Positions 6,511 through 13,404 of a stretch of DNA of 17,010 nt are shown piece by piece (the first letter of the stretch is position 1; every line of letters starts with the position of its first letter). Both the position numbers and the translations under genes were made by a program. Source of the DNA: Coriobacteriia bacterium (GTDB lineage Bacteria > Actinomycetota > Coriobacteriia > Coriobacteriales > QAMH01); assembly GCA_900758075.1 (NCBI GenBank), contig CAAEQF010000192.1, positions 1 to 17,010 on the forward strand, written 5' to 3'. The notes below the pieces were generated by a model, which saw only the letters and a program-made list of their open reading frames with translations, did not search any database and was not told the DNA's origin.

Positions 6511-9024
6511 TTAGTTGGTGACCACGTTCACGACCGTCGGGGCGACGATGGTCTTGCGGACGGTCTTACCCGCGATGCGGTCGGCGACGGCCTCGAGCGC
6601 CGCATCGACGATTGCCTGCTCGTCGGCGTCTGCCGGGGTCGTGATCTTGGCGCGAACCTTGCCGCCAATCATGACGGCGCGCTCGACCTCGTCTTCGGCC
6701 GCCTGGGCCTCGTCATAGGTCGGCCACTGTTGCTGGTACACGCTGCCTTCGTTGCCGAGCGCCTCCGTCCACAGCTCGTCGGCCCAATGCGGGGCGTAGG
6801 GCGACAGCAGCCTGACGAGCGTGTCGGCGACCTGCGCGCACAGCTTTTGGTCGCGCTGCTCGGCCGACTTTTTCAGGTAGTCGGCAGCCGCGTTGGAGAG
6901 CTCCATGATCGCCGCGAGGGCAGTGTTGAAGTTGAAGCGGGCGATGTCCTCGGTGACCTTGCGGATCGTCTGGTGCAGCTTGCGGTTGAACGCCTTGGCG
7001 TCCTTGGAGTCGTCGGTGCTCGTGCCGCCCTCTTCTGCCAGCGTCCACACCTGGTTCCAGACGCGCTTCAAGAAGCGCTCCATGGCAGCGCAGCCCTTGT
7101 CGTCCCACTGCAGGTCCTTGTCGGGCGGGGCCATGAACAGGATGTAGGCGCGCGCCGCGTCGACGCCGTAGTTGGCGATGACGTCTTCGGGCGAGACGAC
7201 GTTGCCCTTGGACTTGGACATGGTCTCGCCGTGCTCGTCTTTGACCATGCCCTGGCACAGCAGATTCGTGAACGGCTCGTCGAAGTCGACCATGCCGAGG
7301 TCACGGGCGACCTTGGTCCAAAAACGGCTGTAGAGCAGGTGCAGGATCGCGTGCTCGATGCCGCCGATATACTGGTCGACCGGCATATAGTGGTTGACCT
7401 TGGCGCTGTCGAACGGCGCGGCGTCGTTGTGCGGGTCGGTGTAGCGCATGTAGTACCACGAGGAGCACGTGAACGTGTCCATGGTGTCGGTCTCGCGGTG
7501 CGCGGGCTTGCCGCACTTGGGGCAGGTGCACTCATAGAACTCCTTGCTGTCCTTGAGCGTCTCGCCCGCGGCGATGTCGATGTCCATGGGCAGCGTGATG
7601 GGGAGGTCTTCCTCGTTGACCGGGACGATGCCGCAGTCGTCGCAGTACACCATGGGGATGGGGTTGCCCCAGTAGCGCTGGCGGCTGACCAGCCAGTCGC
7701 GCAGGCGGAAGTTGACCGTGCCCTCGCCGCATCCGTGCTCTTCGAGCCAGGAAATCACGGCGGAGGCGCCTTCGGAACCCTTGCCGCCCTTCATGCCGGT
7801 GAACTCGCCGGACTGCACCATGATGCCGGGCTCGGCATTTGCCTGGTCCCAGTCGACCATGCTCACAACGCGCTCTTTCTCGTCTTTCAGCTGCTCGTAG
7901 AGCGGGTCGTCCTCCTCGACGATGACGGGCGGGATGTCCAGGCCGTACTTCTTGGCGAACTCGAAGTCGCGCTGGTCGCCCGAGGGGACGGCCATGACAG
8001 CACCGGTGCCGTAGTCGGTCAAGACGTAGTCTGCGATCCAGACCGGGACCTTCATCCCATTGACTGGGTTGACGACGTAGCGGCCGGTAAAGGCTCCGTG
8101 CTTCTCGTAGTCGCCCATCGTGCGCTCGACGGCGGTCGTCTTCTCGGCGATGCGGATGACCTCGTTGCACGCTTCCTCGTAGGGGGTGCCCGCGATCAGG
8201 CTCTTGACCAGCTCGTGCTCGGGCGCAAGCAGGAAGAACGAGCAGCCGAACAGCGTGTCGGCGCGGGTCGTGAACACGGTGATCTTGGTATCGGTGGGCT
8301 CACCTTGCTCGTCGCACAGCGTGAAGTCGACGTGCGCGCCCTCGGAACGGCCGATCCAGTTGGCCTGCATCTGCTTGACGCGCTCGGGCCAGCCGTCGAG
8401 CTGGTCGAGGTCGTCGAGGAGCTCCTGGGCGTAGTCGGTTATCTTGAGGTACCACTGGTCGAGCTCCTTGCGCTCGACGACGCTGTGGCAGCGCCAGCAC
8501 GTGCCCTGCTCGACCTGCTCGTTGGCGAGCACGGTCTTGCAGCTCGGGCACCAGTTGACCGGGTTGCTCTTGCGGTAGGCGAGGCCCTTCTCGTACATCT
8601 TGAGGAAGAACCACTGGCCCCAACGGTAGTAGTCCTCCTTGCAGGTGATGACGGTGCGGTCCCAATCGTAGGAAAGGCCCATGCGCTTGAAGCTGGCCTT
8701 TTGGGTCTCGATGTTCTTGAACGTCCACTTGGCGGGCTGCGTGTTGTGCTTGATGGCGGCGTTCTCTGCCGGCAGGCCGAAGGCGTCCCACCCGATGGGA
8801 TGCAAGACGTCGTAGCCGTTCATATGCAGGTAGCGCGCGTACACATCGCCAATCGTGTAGTTGCGGACATGCCCCATGTGGATGTCGCCCGACGGGTACG
8901 GGAACATCTCGAGGACGTACTTCGCGGGCCTCGTGCTCGCGGGCGGAATTTTGAACAGCGAGTCCTTCTCCCACTGTTCCTGCCATTTTGGCTCTATTGC
9001 GTGCGGATCGTATGCCTGGGGCAT
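6511..9024 (-). CDS. leuS: Leucyl-tRNA synthetase
   Basis: Class I aminoacyl-tRNA synthetase that charges tRNA-Leu with leucine in the cytoplasm. The 837 residues show the HIGH-equivalent HMGH (49-52) in FPYPSGDIHMGHVRNY, a zinc-ribbon pair CPSC (159-162) and CWRC (176-179), the CP1 editing domain with TTRADTLFG (252-260) and D353 in AVPSGDQRD, and a second metal-like set (C461, C464, C499, C501, C504). The leucine-specific SSWYYMRY (521-528) precedes the KMSKS-type TMSKS (601-605); the tRNA-binding C-terminus ends VVNVVTN. The start ATG 9022-9024 has GGAGGT 7 nt upstream. An in-frame upstream start at 9090 would add 22 residues unlike LeuRS. The editing-site His found in most LeuRS just before the conserved Asp is Gly352. 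Confidence 0.98.
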   Translation of the reverse strand: MPQAYDPHAIEPKWQEQWEKDSLFKIPPASTRPAKYVLEMFPYPSGDIHMGHVRNYTIGDVYARYLHMNGYDVLHPIGWDAFGLPAENAAIKHNTQPAKWTFKNIETQKASFKRMGLSYDWDRTVITCKEDYYRWGQWFFLKMYEKGLAYRKSNPVNWCPSCKTVLANEQVEQGTCWRCHSVVERKELDQWYLKITDYAQELLDDLDQLDGWPERVKQMQANWIGRSEGAHVDFTLCDEQGEPTDTKITVFTTRADTLFGCSFFLLAPEHELVKSLIAGTPYEEACNEVIRIAEKTTAVERTMGDYEKHGAFTGRYVVNPVNGMKVPVWIADYVLTDYGTGAVMAVPSGDQRDFEFAKKYGLDIPPVIVEEDDPLYEQLKDEKERVVSMVDWDQANAEPGIMVQSGEFTGMKGGKGSEGASAVISWLEEHGCGEGTVNFRLRDWLVSRQRYWGNPIPMVYCDDCGIVPVNEEDLPITLPMDIDIAAGETLKDSKEFYECTCPKCGKPAHRETDTMDTFTCSSWYYMRYTDPHNDAAPFDSAKVNHYMPVDQYIGGIEHAILHLLYSRFWTKVARDLGMVDFDEPFTNLLCQGMVKDEHGETMSKSKGNVVSPEDVIANYGVDAARAYILFMAPPDKDLQWDDKGCAAMERFLKRVWNQVWTLAEEGGTSTDDSKDAKAFNRKLHQTIRKVTEDIARFNFNTALAAIMELSNAAADYLKKSAEQRDQKLCAQVADTLVRLLSPYAPHWADELWTEALGNEGSVYQQQWPTYDEAQAAEDEVERAVMIGGKVRAKITTPADADEQAIVDAALEAVADRIAGKTVRKTIVAPTVVNVVTN

Positions 9025-9212
9025 TGCAGCTACCTCCGTGAAATCAGTGCGTTTTGGCCCGTGGTCTGGGCTGCGTAGATAATAGCGCAATAACCGCGTG
9101 CGAGCCGACGCGGTCGCGCCAAAGGCGCAAGAGACGATTCGTCCGCACGAAACGAGCGCCCCACGTCAGCGCTGTTGCCGGCGAGTACGGGGCGTATCGG
9201 CAAACCGGCATC

Positions 9213-9234
9213 GCACACAACCGCCATTGTGTGC
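9213..9234. promoter_or_regulatory. Inverted repeat GCACACAA-N6-TTGTGTGC, candidate operator
   Basis: Two perfect 8-bp arms separated by CCGCCA, 94 bp upstream of the SDR start codon. The size (22 bp, dyad symmetric) fits a dimeric regulator site. No T-run follows, so it is not a terminator. Which regulator binds cannot be told; the nearest candidate is the TetR gene ending at 10157. Confidence 0.5.
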
Positions 9235-9280
9235 AGACAGCACTATCCGGTGCCTGCGGCGCATCCCCATCCTTATCGAC

Positions 9281-9310
9281 AGCGCAAACCAGCGCAACAA
9301 AGCGCAACCA
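9281..9310 (+). repeat. Three tandem 10-bp repeats AGCGCAAnnn before the SDR gene
   Basis: AGCGCAAACC, AGCGCAACAA and AGCGCAACCA follow each other without a gap. The heptamer AGCGCAA is exact in all three, with a period of 10 bp, about one helical turn. The array ends 17 bp before the start codon of the SDR gene and directly precedes its ribosome binding site. It lies in the promoter or 5' untranslated region. Confidence 0.7.
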
Positions 9311-9327
9311 CGAAGAAGGGACATCAC

Positions 9328-10086
9328 ATGGGACAGCTTGACGGCAAGGTCGCCCTCGTCACGGGCGCCAACTCGGGCATCGGACGCGCAACGGCAGTGC
9401 TGTTTGCAAAAGAGGGCGCGAAGGTATTCTGCGTTTCGCGTCGCGTCGATGCAAACCAAGAGGTCGTGGATCAGATTGTCGAGGAGGGCGGCATCGCGGC
9501 GAGCGTCTCTGCCGACCTCTCCGTGCAGGAGGAATGCAGGAAGACCGTCGACGCCTGCATCGCCGAATACGGCAGGGTCAATGTGCTCGTGAACTCCGCG
9601 GGCATCGCCGACAAGCACAAGCCCATCAACAAGTGCGAAGAGGACTGGTACGACTATGTCGTCAAGATCGACCAGTACGGCACCTACTGGATGTGCAAGT
9701 ACGTGCTCGAAGACATGGAAAAGCGCGGCGAGGGCTCGATCGTCAACGTCTCGTCCATCGGCAGCCGCGGCGTAGCCGGCATCGCGTATTCCGCCGCGAA
9801 AGCGGCCGTCAACGGCATGACCAAGAACATCGCGTGCTACTACGCCGATACCGACATCCGCTGCAATGCCATCGCCCCGGGCCCGACGCCGACCGCGCTC
9901 AACACGCCCGACAAGCTTGCCACCTTCGACCCGTTCGCCGAGGTCTGCGCCCGCCATATGGACCAGTCCCTCCCCGAGGCGCAGCCGGAGGACCAGGCGC
10001 AGGCAGCCCTGTTCTTTGCGAGCGACGCCTCGAAGGCCGTCACGGCGCAGATCCTCTTCATCGACCACGGCACCACGCTCTACTAG
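9328..10086 (+). CDS. SDR-family NAD(P)-dependent oxidoreductase
   Basis: A 252-residue classical short-chain dehydrogenase/reductase. The Rossmann motif TGANSGIG is at 12-19, the NNAG-type motif is NSAG (89-92), the catalytic Ser is in NVSSIGS (142/143) and the Tyr/Lys pair is Y154-x3-K158 in IAYSAAKAAV. The PG motif is APGP (183-186). These predict NAD(P)-dependent alcohol/ketone interconversion. Substrate is not recognisable; hydroxysteroid dehydrogenases and 3-oxoacyl reductases share this architecture. The unusual C-terminus FIDHGTTLY replaces the more common VDGG. The ATG at 9328 follows GAAGAAGGG at suitable spacing. The gene converges with the TetR gene (10157-10720), which may regulate it. 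Confidence 0.9.
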   Translation: MGQLDGKVALVTGANSGIGRATAVLFAKEGAKVFCVSRRVDANQEVVDQIVEEGGIAASVSADLSVQEECRKTVDACIAEYGRVNVLVNSAGIADKHKPINKCEEDWYDYVVKIDQYGTYWMCKYVLEDMEKRGEGSIVNVSSIGSRGVAGIAYSAAKAAVNGMTKNIACYYADTDIRCNAIAPGPTPTALNTPDKLATFDPFAEVCARHMDQSLPEAQPEDQAQAALFFASDASKAVTAQILFIDHGTTLY

Positions 10087-10156
10087 GCGCCCCAGCACAT
10101 ACCGGCACCTTGTTTGCGGTCCTCGCGTCATTCCGGCGCGCAGGGCCGCTTGGTTT

Positions 10157-10720
10157 TCATGCCCCCACTGCGACGCGCAGGTTCTCGGGGACGATGTCCG
10201 TCAGATACGTGCAGAAACTGCGTATTGTCATCGTTGCAAAGTCCCCGCGGATGAACTTGTCCGTCATCACCTGCTCGGCAGACGCGAGCGCGAGCGCCTC
10301 GAACGCGAGGCCTTCGGTGACCTCGGCCCCGTGCTCGCGCATCGTCGCGACAAGCGTCGCGCTCCGGTGGCGCCGGTAGCTGTTTGCCGCGCCGTCATAG
10401 CCCTGCGCACCCGCCGCCGCGATGATCAGGCTGCGGTAGGGGTACAGGATGCGCGTCGTCGTGTAGTGCCCCTCGAACCACGTGAGCCCGTGGCCAATGC
10501 GGTCGATGCCCTGCGCGAACGCGAAGCGCGAGAGGTAGCGCACGACGTCGTTGCGGCTCGAGAAGTGGTAGTAGAAGCTCGAGCGGCTGATGCCCGCCCG
10601 CTTGGCGATGTCGACGACGCCGACGCGCTCGAAGCTGCGCGTGTTGCACAGCTCGTCGAGCGCCTGGATGACCGCGAGCTCTGTCGCGGGAATCAATTCC
10701 GACAGAAACGTCTCTTCCAT
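10157..10720 (-). CDS. TetR/AcrR-family transcriptional regulator (regulator 1)
   Basis: A 187-residue one-domain-pair regulator. The N-terminal HTH is VGVVDIAKRAGISRSSFYYHFSSRNDVVRYL (about 33-63), a textbook TetR recognition helix region. The ligand-binding part contains RIGHGLTWFEGHYTTTR, which matches the equivalent segment of the regulator at 11352-12032 (IGRTMSWYEGYYSSEL). The start ATG 10718-10720 has GGGGAG upstream. The gene converges with the SDR gene, 70 bp apart with no clear terminator between. Its own promoter region carries a dyad over the -10, consistent with autorepression. Target and ligand are unknown. Confidence 0.88.
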   Translation of the reverse strand: MEETFLSELIPATELAVIQALDELCNTRSFERVGVVDIAKRAGISRSSFYYHFSSRNDVVRYLSRFAFAQGIDRIGHGLTWFEGHYTTTRILYPYRSLIIAAAGAQGYDGAANSYRRHRSATLVATMREHGAEVTEGLAFEALALASAEQVMTDKFIRGDFATMTIRSFCTYLTDIVPENLRVAVGA

Positions 10721-10769
10721 CGCACCCTGCTCCCCTCAGCGTCGAAGAATCGAGAAAGGCAACCCTGCT

Positions 10770-10785
10770 TCTCGAGTATACGAGA
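10770..10785. promoter_or_regulatory. Dyad over the -10 of TetR regulator 1 (candidate operator)
   Basis: TCTCG-N6-CGAGA, whose centre AGTATA is, on the minus strand, TATACT, a good -10 box reading toward the regulator gene about 55 bp away. A second GAGTAT lies 15 bp further upstream. The -35 is weak (CATTAC at 17 bp). A repressor bound here would block polymerase. Confidence 0.45.
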
Positions 10786-10862
10786 GTTGAGTATGCAGTA
10801 ATGCTCTGTTCATCGGGCCGCGCAAAGGGCATTACGAGCAGCCCGTCCGCCCCCGGCAAATG

Positions 10863-10884
10863 AAAAAGGGGCCCGAAGGCCCCT
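10863..10884 (-). terminator. Intrinsic terminator of tRNA-Ala
   Basis: On the minus strand, GGGGCC, tetraloop TTCG, GGCCCC, then TTTTT. A 6-bp all-GC stem (7 with the flanking A-T pair) with a stable UUCG loop and a U-run, starting 13 nt past the tRNA CCA end. Confidence 0.93.
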
Positions 10885-10896
10885 GATGCTGCGCGA

Positions 10897-10972
10897 TGGT
10901 GGAGATGAAGGGATTCGAACCCTCGGCCCCCACGTTGCGAACGTGATGCTCTCCCAGCTGAGCTACATCCCC
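10897..10972 (-). tRNA. tRNA-Ala, anticodon CGC
   Basis: A 76-nt cloverleaf read on the minus strand. Acceptor GGGGATG pairs with CATCTCC (one G-U). The D arm is GCTC/GAGC with loop AGCTGGGA. The anticodon stem TCACG/CGTGG holds the loop TTCGCAA, giving anticodon CGC (codon GCG, alanine). The T arm GAGGG/CCCTT has loop TTCGAAT. Discriminator A and CCA are encoded. No variable-arm expansion or intron. It is transcribed alone from a TATAAT promoter and ends in an intrinsic terminator. Confidence 0.96.
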
Positions 10973-10987
10973 ATCGGCGAAAACGGA

Positions 10988-10993
10988 TTATAG
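10988..10993 (-). promoter_or_regulatory. -10 box of tRNA-Ala promoter
   Basis: A perfect TATAAT on the minus strand, 15 bp before the tRNA 5' end. TTGCCA, 19 bp further upstream, could act as a -35 at long spacing. An initiation site near 10981 leaves a short 5' leader for RNase P. Confidence 0.65.
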
Positions 10994-11041
10994 CGCATTT
11001 GCACCGGAAAATGGCAAATTGATTTGGCAAACATATTCCCG

Positions 11042-11251
11042 CTACAAATTGCCATCCTTTTGGCCTTCGGCCCCGCGCTCTAGCTCTCCCGCGGGTTTTG
11101 GCAGCGGCTTGCCGCACGTGGCGCACACGGCCGCATCGCTGGGATTATGCGTTTGACAAAACGGGCAGTACCCGAGTGGATTGAGCTTTCCCCCGCCGCC
11201 GGAGCCGGGGCCGCACCTGCCGCAGTGGCAGCAATAGAAGCAACGCGCCAT
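11042..11251 (-). CDS. Small zinc-ribbon protein (69 aa), unknown function
   Basis: A 69-residue protein with ten cysteines. The N-terminus MARCFYCCHCGRCGPG is a dense Cys cluster, followed by a Gly/Ser run. The second half, YCPFCQTHNPSDAAVCATCGKPL, is a classical two-knuckle zinc ribbon (CPFC ... CATC). The C-terminal 20 residues are polar and probably disordered. The start ATG 11249-11251 is preceded by GAGGT at 9 nt. It is divergent from the TetR gene at 11352, sharing a 100-bp AT-rich promoter region. Function is not known; such ribbons often serve in protein or nucleic-acid binding. Confidence 0.75.
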   Translation of the reverse strand: MARCFYCCHCGRCGPGSGGGGKLNPLGYCPFCQTHNPSDAAVCATCGKPLPKPAGELERGAEGQKDGNL

Positions 11252-11264
11252 TTGAAATTACCTC

Positions 11265-11313
11265 ATCTACACAAATAGATTATCTACTTGTCCTATAATT
11301 AGATATCTATAAA
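11265..11313. promoter_or_regulatory. AT-rich divergent promoter region with ATCTA/TAGAT half-sites
   Basis: Between the zinc-ribbon gene (-) and TetR regulator 2 (+). ATCTA or its complement TAGAT occurs at 11265-11269, 11276-11280, 11282-11286 and in the palindrome TAGATATCTA (11300-11309). Plus-strand -10 candidates are TATAAT (11294-11299) and TATAAA (11308-11313). A minus-strand candidate is GATAAT in the complement near 11280-11285. The AT-richness contrasts sharply with the surrounding sequence. Confidence 0.55.
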
Positions 11314-11351
11314 TATGCAGCGCAGCACGCCGGCAACCACGAGGAGATGCA

Positions 11352-12032
11352 GTGAGCTCTACCCCAGGACGCATACAGGAACCCAGCACCATCACCCTCT
11401 TCTCCAACGTGGACACGAAGATCGCCGTCGCCAAAGCCCTCGAGTCCCTCATGGAAGAGCAGCTCCTCGACAAGATCCCGGTCTCTGCCATCTGCAAACG
11501 CGCCGGTATCTCGCGCGCGACGTTCTACCGCTACTTCACGGACAAGTTCAGCATCGTCCAGTGGTACGTGAGCTATATCCACCACGCCGGCGCCAACGAA
11601 ATCGGGCGGACGATGTCGTGGTACGAGGGCTACTACTCGTCCGAGCTGACGGTTTCGCGCCATATCTCGTTTTTCCGCAACGCCGCCAAGTCAAACGACT
11701 ACAACTCGCTCGACCAGTACGCGCCGCGCCTGCGCATCGCCGCCCTCGAGCGCACGATCACCGAGTTCCACGGCGTCGAACTGACCGAGAAGCTGCGCTT
11801 CATGGTCAACGCGACGGTGCAGTCCGAAGTCCACCTCTTACCGAACTGGCACTACGGCAACTACCACTGCACGCTCGAAGAGGTGTGCGCGTGGATGGTC
11901 GAGTGCGTGCCCGCCGAGCTACGGGAGCTGCTGGAAAAGCCCGTCGACCCACGCAAGCGCCCCAAGGGCTACGTGAGCCAGATTCACCTCTCGCCCAACG
12001 CCCCGGTGATTCCCGGGGCGCCAGGCTATTAG
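11352..12032 (+). CDS. TetR/AcrR-family transcriptional regulator (regulator 2)
   Basis: A 226-residue regulator. The HTH is IPVSAICKRAGISRATFYRYFTDKFSIVQWYV (about 42-73). The ligand-binding part includes NEIGRTMSWYEGYYSSEL (about 82-99), shared with regulator 1 at 10157-10720, and many aromatic residues. The start is GTG at 11352, with GAGGAGAT 5 nt upstream; the nearby ATG at 11347 runs into a stop after one codon. The gene converges with the MFS gene at 12067 (34 bp apart). It is divergent from the zinc-ribbon gene and may repress both through the shared AT-rich region. It could also control the molybdoenzyme cluster; that is conjecture. Confidence 0.88.
   Translation: MSSTPGRIQEPSTITLFSNVDTKIAVAKALESLMEEQLLDKIPVSAICKRAGISRATFYRYFTDKFSIVQWYVSYIHHAGANEIGRTMSWYEGYYSSELTVSRHISFFRNAAKSNDYNSLDQYAPRLRIAALERTITEFHGVELTEKLRFMVNATVQSEVHLLPNWHYGNYHCTLEEVCAWMVECVPAELRELLEKPVDPRKRPKGYVSQIHLSPNAPVIPGAPGY
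12000..12019. other. GC hairpin at the end of TetR regulator 2
   Basis: GCCCCGG, loop TGATTC, CCGGGGC: a 7-bp all-GC stem within the last codons of the gene. No T-run follows on either strand, so a role as a bidirectional terminator between the two convergent genes is only possible. A weaker GAGAG-CCGC-CTCTC hairpin lies in the 34-bp gap. Confidence 0.3.
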
Positions 12033-12066
12033 ACCCGCGCCGCACGAGAGCCGCCTCTCACGACGC

Positions 12067-13305
12067 TCAAGACTGGGCCGTCTCGTCTTTCTTTGCGACG
12101 AGCGCCTTCATGGGATGCACCAGACCGATAACCGCACACGCGAGGGCGATCACCAGAAGCACCGGGAAGATTGCGTTCAGGCCCATCGCCGGCATCGCCG
12201 CCATGGACGCCGCAAAGACGTAGGGGGCGATGAAGGGCCCAAGGTTCATCATCGAGGTCATGATGCCCGACACAAACGGAACACGTGTCTTGGGGGCAAG
12301 GTTGCCGGTGGCATCTTGCGCCGCCGTGAAAAACGCCGACCCGCCAAAGCCGAGCAGGAACACGCCGATTGCGTACACGATGGTGTTGTCGGCAAAGAAC
12401 ACGGGCAGAACACCAAGTGCCGTAATCAGCGCGCCCACGCCAAACAGCCGCGCCTTGAACACGCGCACCAGGTACGGGAAGAGCAGACCGCACACGATGG
12501 TGCCGATGCCACAGCAGTTGATGACGAGCGCCGCCTCGCCGGGACCTGCCAGCTGACGGGCGTCGAGGACGCTCGAGGTGACGATCTGCACGGTGACCAC
12601 ACAGGTCCAGCAGGCAAGTGCGAACAGGGCATAACCCCAGATGGCGCGCGGGACCTTCTCCTTGGGCCCCTTCGCCGCAGCGGTGGGAATCCCCCTGTCC
12701 GCCTTGTCGAGCACGTGCCATTTGGCCTCGGGCATCCAGATGGCCGCGATAACGAGTGGCACGAGGCCAATCAGATACGCGAGAAACGAGTAGTTCCAGC
12801 CGAGCTCGGTCAGATACCCCGCAAGCGTCGTGTAGATCAGGTTGAACACGAATTGGATGGTGATGCCGAAGCCGAGAAGCCGCTCGCGGCGCTCACCGTC
12901 GAAAAAAGCGATGATGGTGGCGTTGCCCACCGGGAACATGATGCCAAGCCCAACGCCCACGATGATGCGCGAGACGATGACGTACGTGTAATCGGTGATG
13001 CCGGGCATCAGAAACGGGAAGGCTCCACCCAGCGACATGATCAAGACGCCGAGCAGCCCCGCGGGCTTGAAGCCCACCTTGTGGAGCACGCTGCCGGAGA
13101 TGATGCCGACAGGGACGGAAACGACCCCGGTGATGCTGTTGGCGAACATGATGGTGGTGATGTCCGTGCCTGCAAAATGTTGCGAGAACGCTGCGATGGA
13201 CGGCGTCAGAATGGCAAATTCCGACATACAGCAGAACAGGGCGAGGATGCCCACGACATTTGCCATGCTGAGCTCGTCTCCTGACATGTACTTCTTTCGG
13301 TACAT
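12067..13305 (-). CDS. MFS transporter
   Basis: A 412-residue major facilitator superfamily permease with about 12 hydrophobic segments and a central hydrophilic loop (EAKWHVLDKADRGIPTAAAKGPKEKVPRA). The first half has TPSIAAFSQHF, a loop 2-3 motif GSVLHKVGFKPAG in the motif A position, and RIIVGVGLGIMFPVGNA as in organic-solute and drug transporters. It should sit in the cytoplasmic membrane. The start ATG 13303-13305 has AAGGAGGGG 4 nt upstream; an earlier in-frame ATG (13344) lies inside the terminator region. It follows the 4Fe-4S gene with an intrinsic terminator in between. Context suggests transport of a substrate or product of the molybdoenzyme; substrate is not readable. Confidence 0.9.
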   Translation of the reverse strand: MYRKKYMSGDELSMANVVGILALFCCMSEFAILTPSIAAFSQHFAGTDITTIMFANSITGVVSVPVGIISGSVLHKVGFKPAGLLGVLIMSLGGAFPFLMPGITDYTYVIVSRIIVGVGLGIMFPVGNATIIAFFDGERRERLLGFGITIQFVFNLIYTTLAGYLTELGWNYSFLAYLIGLVPLVIAAIWMPEAKWHVLDKADRGIPTAAAKGPKEKVPRAIWGYALFALACWTCVVTVQIVTSSVLDARQLAGPGEAALVINCCGIGTIVCGLLFPYLVRVFKARLFGVGALITALGVLPVFFADNTIVYAIGVFLLGFGGSAFFTAAQDATGNLAPKTRVPFVSGIMTSMMNLGPFIAPYVFAASMAAMPAMGLNAIFPVLLVIALACAVIGLVHPMKALVAKKDETAQS

Positions 13306-13328
13306 GATTCCCCTCCTTGTCTTCGGGC

Positions 13329-13370
13329 AAAAAACTGGCGGCAACCCCTTTGCATCGGGACTGCCGCCAG
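13329..13370 (-). terminator. Intrinsic terminator between the 4Fe-4S gene and the MFS gene
   Basis: On the minus strand, CTGGCGGCA, an 18-nt loop, TGCCGCCAG, then TTTTTT. The stem is a perfect 9 bp. The T-run ends only 23 bp before the MFS start codon, leaving no room for a separate promoter after it. Confidence 0.88.
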
Positions 13371-13404
13371 ATGTCTCGCCCTCGGTTATTAGGGCGCTAC
13401 AGGC

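Larger units (their letters stand above)
9025..9327. other. Divergent intergenic region leuS / SDR (303 bp)
   Basis: No credible coding sequence is seen. The leuS side contains TATTAT (minus strand; plus bases 9079-9084, ATAATA), a possible -10 without a good -35. The SDR side contains the inverted repeat at 9213-9234 and three phased AGCGCAA repeats at 9281-9310. A further AGCGCAA lies at 9084-9090 and a GGCGCAA at 9124-9130. No T-box-like leader is visible in the short space before leuS. Confidence 0.5.

Noticed and set aside
6358..9078. 906-codon plus-strand open frame opposite leuS
   Set aside because: Antisense shadow of LeuRS, with no recognisable domain and no ribosome binding site that fits.
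9025..9090. Upstream extension of leuS by 22 codons
   Set aside because: GGAGGT correctly spaced before the ATG at 9024 and the normal LeuRS N-terminus decide for the shorter form.
9175..9327. N-terminal extension of the SDR gene in the same frame
   Set aside because: The upstream residues are not SDR-like and cross the dyad and the tandem repeats; the ATG at 9328 has its own ribosome binding site and gives a standard SDR N-terminus.
10897..10972. tRNA-Ala as an integration site for a mobile element
   Set aside because: No duplicated tRNA 3' segment, integrase or phage gene is visible in the window.
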